A stretch of 64,000 nt of DNA from Lachnospiraceae bacterium (GTDB lineage Bacteria > Bacillota > Clostridia > Lachnospirales > Lachnospiraceae): positions 248,001 through 312,000 of the forward strand of contig JALCRM010000002.1 in the NCBI GenBank assembly GCA_022652545.1, written 5' to 3'. This document shows positions 16,997 through 23,736 of this stretch, piece by piece (the first letter of the stretch is position 1; each line of letters starts with the position of its first letter). Under the pieces are notes generated by a model. The model was not told the origin of the DNA and made no database searches. It saw only the letters and a list, made by a program, of their open reading frames with translations. The position numbers and the translations under genes were made by a program.

Positions 16997-17051
16997 CGGT
17001 ACTTACCAGAGAATGACGCAGTCATTGTTTGGCAGGTGCCGCTTTTTATTT
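16997..17051 (+). terminator. Two-tier intrinsic terminator or attenuator before the MFS gene
   Basis: CGGTACTTACCA (16997-17008) pairs with TGGCAGGTGCCG (17030-17041), with G-U pairs and one mismatch. It encloses a second hairpin, AATGAC-GCA-GTCATT (17012-17026). CTTTTTATTT follows. It terminates the aldolase/kinase transcript or, as part of the MFS leader, could attenuate it. The rest of the 235-base gap (16875-17109) shows nothing else I recognise. Confidence 0.7.
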
Positions 17052-17109
17052 GGCAAAACAGTTAGAAAAAGTCACGGAGTGGTCGGACTGCATTTGAAGG
17101 AGCAGAGGT

Positions 17110-18324
17110 ATGAAATATTTACGGCGGGTCACAGGCACCGGAAATGAGATCGGATTTTCCATTCTGCAGATATCGTACTGGTGTGCCTATGGCGCATTCA
17201 GTTCGTTTATGGTTTCCTGTATGCAGGATCGCGGAATGCCGGTCTTTCAGATAGGCATCATGATGGCTGCCAACACATTTTCGGCCTTTTTAGGGCAGTT
17301 TGTATCGGGGATCCTCTGTGACCATTTTCATACAAACAGGCGGGTTTTCCTTGCAGCATACTTTCTGCTGATCCCGCTGGAATGTGCGGCGTTTTTTGCC
17401 AAAAACTCATGGATGGTCATCTTTCTGTTCGGTCTGATCGGTTTTGTACAGCAGCCCCAGAACGGAAACATTGATACCTGGCTTTTAAAAAGCTGTGAAA
17501 ACCGGCTGGGCAGATACGGGCCGATCCGGGCTTCCGCTTCTGCTGCGTATGCCGTCTTTATGCTGTCTTTCGGAGTACTGATAGGGCGACACGGATATGT
17601 GATGATGCTGATCTTTTCCTGTGCTTTTCTGATATCGGGAATCATTACCGCATGGACGATTCCGGACATACCGCATGCAGAGGAAAATCAAAAGATAAAA
17701 GCTCCGGAAGTATGGAGAAATTTTCTGAAAAATTCCGGTTATTTCCGCATGTTGATCATGCTGTTCGGTATGGGAATGGCGTCTGCGCCTTTCGTACAGT
17801 TTGCAGCCGTTGTCATGAAGGATGTCGGAGGCCATGTGGAATATGTGGGCTATGCGAATTTCATCAGCGCTGTTTTCCAGGTCCCGTTTATGATCTTTGC
17901 CGGTAGAAAAATGAAGCTGGAAGCAGAGAAAAGAATACTAGCGGCAGCATGTTTTTACTGTGTCACACTGACAGGACTTTATTTTTCCCGTTCTCCGCAG
18001 CTGGTTCTGCTTTTTTATGCGGTCAACGGAATCGGATATGGTCTGCTGCTGCCGGCCATGCGGGAACGGATCGCCGGTATGGCGCCGGCCCGCATCAGTA
18101 CGACGGCACAGGGCGTCTGTGATGCCATGTACTATGGGCTTGGAAGTACAGCCGGCGGATTTCTTTCCGGTGTATTTACTGAGAATTATGGTGTGAAGAA
18201 GATGCTTTTAATTTTTGGAGTTGTGCAGTTGCTTTTTATTATCGTTTTTATGACGGGGTACGGAAGCAGACGGAAAAGGAATAAAGAAAACGAGCGCTCT
18301 TTCTTAAGGGGAACAGGGAAATAG
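17110..18324 (+). CDS. Major facilitator superfamily transporter
   Basis: The 404-residue protein has about 12 hydrophobic helices and the layout of LacY/nucleoside-symporter-like MFS members (QISYWCAYGAFSSFMVSCMQDRG at the start). The central cytoplasmic loop lies near residues 185-205 and the C-terminal tail is basic. It likely imports a sugar, sugar acid or nucleoside by proton symport. A second, now mostly deleted paralog existed nearby: its last 33 codons survive at 20932-21033 and align closely with the end of this gene. The substrate is unknown. Confidence 0.9.
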   Translation: MKYLRRVTGTGNEIGFSILQISYWCAYGAFSSFMVSCMQDRGMPVFQIGIMMAANTFSAFLGQFVSGILCDHFHTNRRVFLAAYFLLIPLECAAFFAKNSWMVIFLFGLIGFVQQPQNGNIDTWLLKSCENRLGRYGPIRASASAAYAVFMLSFGVLIGRHGYVMMLIFSCAFLISGIITAWTIPDIPHAEENQKIKAPEVWRNFLKNSGYFRMLIMLFGMGMASAPFVQFAAVVMKDVGGHVEYVGYANFISAVFQVPFMIFAGRKMKLEAEKRILAAACFYCVTLTGLYFSRSPQLVLLFYAVNGIGYGLLLPAMRERIAGMAPARISTTAQGVCDAMYYGLGSTAGGFLSGVFTENYGVKKMLLIFGVVQLLFIIVFMTGYGSRRKRNKENERSFLRGTGK

Positions 18325-18368
18325 CCGGACGATCTCCATAAGCATTCGGTTCTGAAAAGGATTCTATC

Positions 18369-18397
18369 TTGACATAAGTTCAATTTTGAACTATATT
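18369..18397 (+). promoter_or_regulatory. MarR promoter with operator in the spacer
   Basis: TTGACA (18369-18374) and TATATT (18392-18397) are separated by exactly 17 bases. The spacer is filled by the palindrome AGTTCAATTTTGAACT (18377-18392). A repressor bound there would block RNA polymerase directly. The same half-sites recur at 18963, before the flavoprotein genes. Confidence 0.85.
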
Positions 18398-18400
18398 TTC

Positions 18401-18469
18401 CTCACGGGATTTCACATCCATGTCCGCCGGAAGCGGATCCACCGATGGGGATGGATGTGAATGCGTGAG
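18401..18469 (+). other. Highly structured 5' leader of the marR-type gene
   Basis: Almost the whole predicted untranslated leader folds on itself. CTCACG (18401-18406) pairs with CGTGAG (18464-18469), TTCACATCCAT (18411-18421) pairs with ATGGATGTGAA (18451-18461), and a small TCCGC/GCGGA hairpin sits inside. The ribosome binding site follows immediately (GGAAAGGAA). It matches no riboswitch class I know; it may stabilise the RNA or modulate translation. Confidence 0.7.
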
Positions 18470-18480
18470 GAAAGGAACTT

Positions 18481-18915
18481 ATGAAACCTACACCATCGGC
18501 AGCTCCTGCCTATACATCCATTCTTCGTACCAAGATCAACCTGTTCCTGCGGGAAAAATTGAAGGAATGCGGGTATGAGGAACTGATCCCAAGCTATGGA
18601 TCGGTACTTTCTGTGGTTTATAAGAATGGTGGGAAAGTGCAGATCAAAACAATCTACGATACATTATGCAAACAGAAACCTACGATCACGGAAAGCATCA
18701 ATCGGCTGGTAAAGTTCGGCTATCTCACAAGGGAAAACAGTCCGGAAGATGCGCGGTGCACGTATGTTGTTGCAACAGAAAAGGCGCTCGCCCTTAAGAA
18801 AGACTTCAATCATATCTCCGATGAACTGCAGAATAAGATCTTCAAAGGTTTTTCCGTAGAAGAGCAGCAGACATTTGTAACACTGATGGTACGTGCGATC
18901 GAAAATTTTAATTGA
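18481..18915 (+). CDS. MarR-family transcriptional regulator
   Basis: The 144-residue protein has the MarR winged-helix core. The recognition region is IKTIYDTLCKQKPTITESINRLVKFGYLTREN (quoted here in part as KPTITESINRLVKFG), followed by the wing SPEDARCTYVV. The promoter-embedded palindrome indicates autorepression. A matching palindrome before the next gene indicates control of the adjacent flavin-dependent redox genes. In this family the ligands are commonly phenolic or redox-active compounds; the actual signal is unknown. It has GAGGAAAGGA as ribosome binding site. Confidence 0.92.
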   Translation: MKPTPSAAPAYTSILRTKINLFLREKLKECGYEELIPSYGSVLSVVYKNGGKVQIKTIYDTLCKQKPTITESINRLVKFGYLTRENSPEDARCTYVVATEKALALKKDFNHISDELQNKIFKGFSVEEQQTFVTLMVRAIENFN

Positions 18916-18962
18916 TTTTTGATTGGGGTATGTATGCGGTAATAATCTTTTATATCCACATA

Positions 18963-18976
18963 GTTCAAAATTGAAC
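18963..18976. promoter_or_regulatory. Second MarR-type operator
   Basis: GTTCAAAATTGAAC is a perfect 14-bp palindrome sharing the GTTCAA/TTGAAC half-sites of the marR promoter operator. It lies 54 bases upstream of the flavoprotein start and downstream of a possible TTGATT/TAATAAT promoter (about 18923-18951). Confidence 0.75.
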
Positions 18977-19030
18977 AATAGACAGGCAAAATGAATCAAC
19001 GCAGATGTGATGAAACGAGGAGGATAAAAA

Positions 19031-19576
19031 ATGGCAAAGGTGATTCTGCTCAGCGGCAGCCCGAATACAGCCGGGAATACCATGCAGGTGCTGCAGGAAT
19101 GTGCAAAGACGATCGAATCCGAAAAAGTGGGGACGGAAGTGATTTCCCTCTCCGGTCTGAAACTGCATGATGCCATGGATTTCACAAGCGGCGATGACGG
19201 CTTCGATGAAGTGATCTCGAAGATCAAAGAGGCAGACGGACTGATCGTCGGAGGCCCGGTATACTGGGGCAGCGTGCGGGCTCAGACGATGACAGCCCTG
19301 CAGAGAATTGCCATGGCTTCGATGCAGCAGGACAACTTCCTGTCCCGCATGGTGGGCGGACCGATCGCTGTAGCGCGTCGCGGAGGAAGTACCGCAGCTC
19401 TGCAGGAGATGATGATGTTCTATCTTTCCAATGACATGATCGTGCCCGGATCCACATACTGGAATATCGTATTCGGGCAGGCTCCCGGGCAGGCGCTTCA
19501 GGATGAGGAAGGAATGAAAACGATCCGTCGCTTTGGAGAGAATGTGGCTTTTCTGATCAATAAGATCAAAGGGTAA
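19031..19576 (+). CDS. NAD(P)H-dependent flavodoxin-like oxidoreductase
   Basis: The 181-residue protein has the flavodoxin-fold FMN phosphate loop (LLSGSPNTAGNTMQVL) and the second flavin contact IVGGPVYWGSVRAQ. It lacks the four-Cys cluster of the broken relative at 1923-2558, so it carries FMN only. GAGGAGG precedes the ATG. It is the first gene after the second MarR-type operator and is followed closely by a flavin reductase-like gene and a nitroreductase, forming a likely detoxification or redox-stress operon. Confidence 0.9.
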   Translation: MAKVILLSGSPNTAGNTMQVLQECAKTIESEKVGTEVISLSGLKLHDAMDFTSGDDGFDEVISKIKEADGLIVGGPVYWGSVRAQTMTALQRIAMASMQQDNFLSRMVGGPIAVARRGGSTAALQEMMMFYLSNDMIVPGSTYWNIVFGQAPGQALQDEEGMKTIRRFGENVAFLINKIKG

Positions 19577-19588
19577 AAGGAGATGAAT

Positions 19589-20146
19589 ATGAAGAATATC
19601 GGAAGTACTGTCGGATTATATCCGACGCCCGATACGGTGGTAGGGACCGTGCAGGACGGCAGGATCAATTGGATGAATGTGGCACATGTCGGTGTCTGGG
19701 GGGTTGACTGTATGATGCTGAGCATCGGAAAGCCTCATTACACGGCACGTGCCCTGCACAAGGGAGCACACCTTTCCGTCAATCTGGTGGATGAAGATAT
19801 GATGGTGCGTGCCGATTACGTCGGCATTGTTTCAGGAGAAATGACGGATAAGTCGGATGTTTTCCCGGTATTCCACGGACAGTTGGATGATGCGCCGCTG
19901 ATCGAGAATGCGCCTGTCGCCATGGAATGTGTGATCGAAGAGATCCACGAAACTAAGACGCATTTCAATTGTATCGTGCGCCCGGTCAATACTTATGCCC
20001 GGGAGGATGTCCTTTCGGAGAATGGAAAAATCGACTTCGAAAAGATACATCCGATTCTCTTTGAAATGCAGCAGACCAGGTTTCTCCGCACAGGGGATGC
20101 CGTTGGCCGCTGCTGGGATATCGGAAAGAAACTGATCGATCAATAA
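19589..20146 (+). CDS. Flavin reductase-like (FMN-binding split-barrel) protein
   Basis: The 185-residue protein fits the flavoprotein family related to FMN-dependent reductases (GSTVGLYPTPDTVVGT near the N-terminus, YTARALHKGAHLSVNLV for the flavin-binding loop). ATG 19589 is preferred because AAAAGGAG ends six bases upstream; ATG 19583 touches that site. It starts 13 bases after the previous gene. It probably uses or supplies reduced flavin in the same MarR-controlled pathway. Confidence 0.85.
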   Translation: MKNIGSTVGLYPTPDTVVGTVQDGRINWMNVAHVGVWGVDCMMLSIGKPHYTARALHKGAHLSVNLVDEDMMVRADYVGIVSGEMTDKSDVFPVFHGQLDDAPLIENAPVAMECVIEEIHETKTHFNCIVRPVNTYAREDVLSENGKIDFEKIHPILFEMQQTRFLRTGDAVGRCWDIGKKLIDQ

Positions 20147-20248
20147 GGGAAAAAAGGATGCAGCAGAACAGTGCTTTTATGCGCTTACGAAAGACGATCA
20201 GGAACTGTCGCAAATAAACCTATCGATCAAATCACGGAGGAAAACATA

Positions 20249-20752
20249 ATGAACGCAATTTTTGCACGCAGGAGTATCCGCAACTACACGGACAGACCGG
20301 TATCCGAGGAGGATCTGCACGATCTGCTCCATGCAGGCATGAGCGCACCGACCGCAAACAATGCACGCCCATGGGAATTCATTCTCGTAACGGATAAAGA
20401 TCTTCTCGCAAAGCTGCCCATGGACAATTACACACTGGCAGTAAAGGATGCACAGGCAGCGATTGTTGTCTGCGGAGACAGTACAAAAGACAAGATGATG
20501 CAGGGAGCGCTGAATGTTGTCGACTGTTCTGCAGCCGTTGAGAACATCCTGGTGGAGGCTGCCGACAAAGGCCTGGGTTCCGTTTATTATGCGGCATTCC
20601 CGATGGAGCATCGCGTGGCGCACCTGCGCGAAGTCTTTTCCCTGCCGGAGAATATCGTGCCTTTTGCCGTGCTTCCGATCGGCTGGCCGGAGAAAGCACC
20701 GGAAGTATCAGACCGCTTTGATGTTTCCAAAGTGCATGAGAACTGCTGGTAA
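20249..20752 (+). CDS. Nitroreductase-family protein
   Basis: The 167-residue protein begins with the family signature FARRSIRNYTDRPVSEEDL. FMN-binding features follow: SAPTANNARPWEFILV, and VPFAVLPIGWPEK near the C-terminus. It would catalyse NAD(P)H-dependent two-electron reduction of nitro compounds, quinones or similar substrates as a homodimer. ATG 20249 is chosen because ACGGAGG lies eight bases upstream. It is the last intact gene of the redox group. Confidence 0.92.
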   Translation: MNAIFARRSIRNYTDRPVSEEDLHDLLHAGMSAPTANNARPWEFILVTDKDLLAKLPMDNYTLAVKDAQAAIVVCGDSTKDKMMQGALNVVDCSAAVENILVEAADKGLGSVYYAAFPMEHRVAHLREVFSLPENIVPFAVLPIGWPEKAPEVSDRFDVSKVHENCW

Positions 20753-20787
20753 AACAGTTGAAGTGACAGAAAACAGGAGAAAACGTG

Positions 20788-20904
20788 ATGAATGAGCTGA
20801 TTCTTGCAAACGGAGTGAAAATGCCGCAACTGGGGCTTGGAGTATATAAGGCGGAAGATGGAAATGAAACGGAGAACGCAGTTCTGTGGGCGCTGGATCG
20901 ATAG
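20788..20904 (+). pseudogene. Aldo/keto reductase N-terminal remnant
   Basis: The 38-codon stub begins [20 protein letters not shown], the usual start of 2,5-diketo-gluconate-type aldo/keto reductases. It stops at TAG just where the family continues into the first helix and the DTA catalytic region. It retains a CAGGAG ribosome binding site. The remaining roughly 240 residues are missing, and an MFS tail follows four bases later. Confidence 0.75.
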
Positions 20905-20907
20905 GAA

Positions 20908-21033
20908 ATGCAGAGGGCGTCTGTAATGTTATACGTCGTGAAAAGGATGTTATTGATCTTTGGCGTTGTGCAGCTGCTGTTTATCGTTACTTTTATGACG
21001 GGGTGCGGTGGCAGACGAAGAAGTAAAAAGTAA
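20908..21033 (+). pseudogene. C-terminal remnant of an MFS transporter
   Basis: From 20932 the frame reads YVVKRMLLIFGVVQLLFIVT and ends FMTGCGGRRRSKK. The intact MFS protein at 17110-18324 ends its last helix with YGVKKMLLIFGVVQLLFIIV then FMTGYGSRRKR. The two are clearly homologous at both protein and DNA level but not identical, so this is a diverged paralog, not a recent copy. Everything upstream of the last helix is gone. An ATG at 20908 opens the frame by chance. Confidence 0.8.
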
Positions 21034-21049
21034 ACGAAAATTTCGTCTT

Positions 21050-22954
21050 ATGTTTCTTCATACGGAGAACAGAAAAATGATCATTGACAGTTCAGCCTTA
21101 TTCGATGAGTGCAAGAGGGCACTCATGCTGGTCAGCCAAAGACTCAAATTTACGGAAAACAATGATGGCATTAAGCTGACGGTCTGCACGACAGGGAAAG
21201 GATTAACAATACGCCACAATAAAAACGGGTGGGTTATTGAGTGCGCAAACCTGTCTGGTTTTGTGAGGGCACTGGGACTGATATGCCAGTTTGAAAAAGA
21301 GCCGGATGGGTTCTGTTATCAGGAAAATTCGAAATTCCGCTCACTGGGGGCGATGATCGACTGCTCCAGAAACGCAGTTCCTTCAGTGGATGCCCTGAAA
21401 AACATAGTGATATCTCTTGCCCTGATGGGCTATAACACACTGCAGCTCTATACAGAAGATACTTTCGAACTGAGAGGATATCCTTATTTCGGCTACATGC
21501 GAGGAAAATATTCGCTGAAGGAGTTGCAGGATATCGATGACTTTGCCGCTTCGCTGGGGATCGAGGTGATCCCCTGCATTCAGACGCTTGCGCACCTTCG
21601 GCATGCCATGCGTTGGGATGAATTCAGGGACATGGTGGACTGCAATGACATTCTGCTGTGTGGCGAGGAAAAAACTTATGAATGGATCGAAGCCATGTTC
21701 CGTACGATGTCATCCGCTTTCCGAAGCAGAAGGATCAATATCGGGATGGATGAGGCGCATATGCTTGGCCTTGGCAGGTATCTTGATCTGCATGGCTATG
21801 AAAACCGCACTGACATCATGCTGCATCATCTGCAGCGGGTTATCCGGATCGCTGAAAAATATGGCTATTATCCGATGATGTGGAGCGATATGTTTTTCCG
21901 GCTTGCCAACGAAGGAAAATATACGGCGGTCGATGGACCAGTTGATCCAAAGGTTATTTCGGCAATCCCGGAGAATGTCAGCCTGATTTATTGGGATTAC
22001 TATGCCGAGGAAAAAGATACATATATACGGATGATGAAAAAGCATAAGGAATTCGGAAAGCCGGTCATATTTGCAGGAGGTGCCTGGAAATGGACGGGTT
22101 TTACGCCGCACAATCAATACAGCATGAAAATTGCGTCCCTCGCTGCCGATGCAGCGGAAGAATGCGGAATTCAGGATGTACTGATCACCTGCTGGGGCGA
22201 TAACGGCGCGGAGGCAAGCATGTTTTCTGTTCTGCCGTCTCTTGGCTACTGGGCAGAACGCTGTTGGGCAGACGACGGGGAAGAATGGAGAAAAGCAAGG
22301 TTTCAGATCTGCTGCGGTGGCAATTATGATGACCTGATGCTGATGGATCTTCCTTCCTATACGCCGACAAATCCATGTCCAGGGCGAAGAGGGCTCAATC
22401 CGGAGAAATACTGTCTGTATCAGGATATCCTGTTGGGGCTTGCGGATTTTACCAAGCCGGAGAAAACCGAATCGCAGTATTATGCGGTCTGCGGACAGAA
22501 ACTGGCTGCTGCGGCCGGCAGAAATCCGCTTTACTTCCCGATGCTGCATGCACAGGCAAAGCTGTGTAAACTGCTCGAATGCAAAGTCTCGATCGGTACC
22601 GATCTTAGAGAAGCGTATTCGGACGGTGACAGGGCTGTCCTGAAAAGAATACTGGAAGAAAGGATACCTGTTTTGCAGAAAAGACTGGAGGATTTCCAGC
22701 AGGCCTATCATACACAATGGAATTCGGAAAATAAGATCTTCGGGCTGGAATGTTTCGATATCCGTACGGGCGGCCTGATGCAGCGCATCCGGACAGCCGC
22801 GGAGCGGATCCGTGCATATCTGGACGGACAGCTGACATCCATTCCGGAACTGGAGACAGAAATTCTTCCGCTTCACGATAAGGGGACTGACAATGATTTC
22901 AGCACAGTGCTGTGGGAAGAGATCGTGTCGGCGGCGGGGATATTCGGCATTTGA
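21050..22954 (+). CDS. GH20-like beta-N-acetylhexosaminidase family protein
   Basis: The protein (634 residues from ATG 21050) has the GH20 layout. An N-terminal alpha/beta domain leads into a TIM barrel, opened by FRSLGAMIDCSRNAVPSVDAL. The catalytic Asp-Glu pair is D234-E235 in INIGMDEAH. No signal peptide is visible, so it probably acts inside the cell on imported amino-sugar glycosides. The start is uncertain. GTG 21008 overlaps the MFS remnant, while ATG 21077 has GGAG upstream. It lacks a clear promoter and may have been brought next to the scar by the same deletion. Confidence 0.85.
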   Translation: MFLHTENRKMIIDSSALFDECKRALMLVSQRLKFTENNDGIKLTVCTTGKGLTIRHNKNGWVIECANLSGFVRALGLICQFEKEPDGFCYQENSKFRSLGAMIDCSRNAVPSVDALKNIVISLALMGYNTLQLYTEDTFELRGYPYFGYMRGKYSLKELQDIDDFAASLGIEVIPCIQTLAHLRHAMRWDEFRDMVDCNDILLCGEEKTYEWIEAMFRTMSSAFRSRRINIGMDEAHMLGLGRYLDLHGYENRTDIMLHHLQRVIRIAEKYGYYPMMWSDMFFRLANEGKYTAVDGPVDPKVISAIPENVSLIYWDYYAEEKDTYIRMMKKHKEFGKPVIFAGGAWKWTGFTPHNQYSMKIASLAADAAEECGIQDVLITCWGDNGAEASMFSVLPSLGYWAERCWADDGEEWRKARFQICCGGNYDDLMLMDLPSYTPTNPCPGRRGLNPEKYCLYQDILLGLADFTKPEKTESQYYAVCGQKLAAAAGRNPLYFPMLHAQAKLCKLLECKVSIGTDLREAYSDGDRAVLKRILEERIPVLQKRLEDFQQAYHTQWNSENKIFGLECFDIRTGGLMQRIRTAAERIRAYLDGQLTSIPELETEILPLHDKGTDNDFSTVLWEEIVSAAGIFGI

Positions 22955-23094
22955 GAAATCAGATGATTTACTTTCGAGGCATCCAGGACATATGAAAATC
23001 ACCGGAATTACAGCGGCAGTGTCAGGGTATGGCGAGAGTCGGTGCTTATTGTCATAAAAGTGCTTATGGTTCACCGGTACCCGGGAAAACATGA

Positions 23095-23125
23095 TATACT
23101 GGAATCAACTTGAACGAGTTCAAGT
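23095..23125 (+). promoter_or_regulatory. TetR promoter (-10) and 18-bp perfect palindrome
   Basis: TATACT at 23095-23100 is a likely -10 box; the -35 is weak. Seven bases later comes ACTTGAACGAGTTCAAGT (23108-23125), a perfect 18-bp palindrome of the size used by TetR dimers. It ends 11 bases before the TetR start codon, so autorepression is likely. Confidence 0.75.
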
Positions 23126-23136
23126 GTGGAGGCAGT

Positions 23137-23736
23137 ATGTCACACAGAATTGAAAATGCACGGGAAAAGCTGCTGACTCATGGGAGAGAAGTGCTGCTCT
23201 CCGCAGGCTATGACAGTCTGAATATCAAAGCGTTGGCCAGAGACTGCGGGATGGCATCTGGGACATTTTATCAGTATTTCCATAACAAAGATGAGCTGGT
23301 AATGCAGGTCATCTATGAAAGATGTGAAATCATACCGGAAAGTATCCGGAAAATTTCATTAAACAACTGGAAACTCAGCCGTAAATTGAAATATGTCTAT
23401 GAACAGTTCCGGCAATTCCAGAAAAGTTATACAGGCATGAAGATCGGTGTGCTCAGATTGTCGGGGGATTATGAAGAACTGCGTGCCCGGGTTATGACGG
23501 AAATCAATGCAGCTGTAGAGGATCTCCTGAACAATGAAATAAAGCGCGGCAGACTGGAACTTCATGCGGATACAGCTACGGCGGCTTATCTGCTTACGCA
23601 TCTGTTGTTTTCCGTTGGAAGAGATGCTGATCTTGATTTTGATGTTATCTGGGATTGCATGAACTTCAGGGATCTGGGTAACGGAAAGCAGCCAGATCCT
23701 CCGCGTCAGGAGGCCCGGCGTGAAAACAGGAAATGA
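23137..23736 (+). CDS. TetR-family transcriptional regulator
   Basis: The 199-residue protein has a TetR helix-turn-helix (LNIKALARDCGMASGTFYQYFHNKDEL, here in part SGTFYQYFHNKDEL) and a ligand-binding helical domain. ATG 23137 is preceded by GTGGAGG; an in-frame TTG at 23110 lies inside the palindrome. It overlaps the hybrid kinase gene by 17 bases, so the two are co-translated. Coupling a one-component repressor with a hybrid kinase that has no DNA-binding output is unusual. The kinase may modulate the same process by another route. Confidence 0.92.
   Translation: MSHRIENAREKLLTHGREVLLSAGYDSLNIKALARDCGMASGTFYQYFHNKDELVMQVIYERCEIIPESIRKISLNNWKLSRKLKYVYEQFRQFQKSYTGMKIGVLRLSGDYEELRARVMTEINAAVEDLLNNEIKRGRLELHADTATAAYLLTHLLFSVGRDADLDFDVIWDCMNFRDLGNGKQPDPPRQEARRENRK

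Noticed and set aside
21008-21049. GTG 21008 as start of the GH20-like gene
   Set aside because: These codons overlap the MFS remnant in another frame, so they are unlikely to belong to the ancestral GH20-like gene, and no ribosome binding site precedes them.
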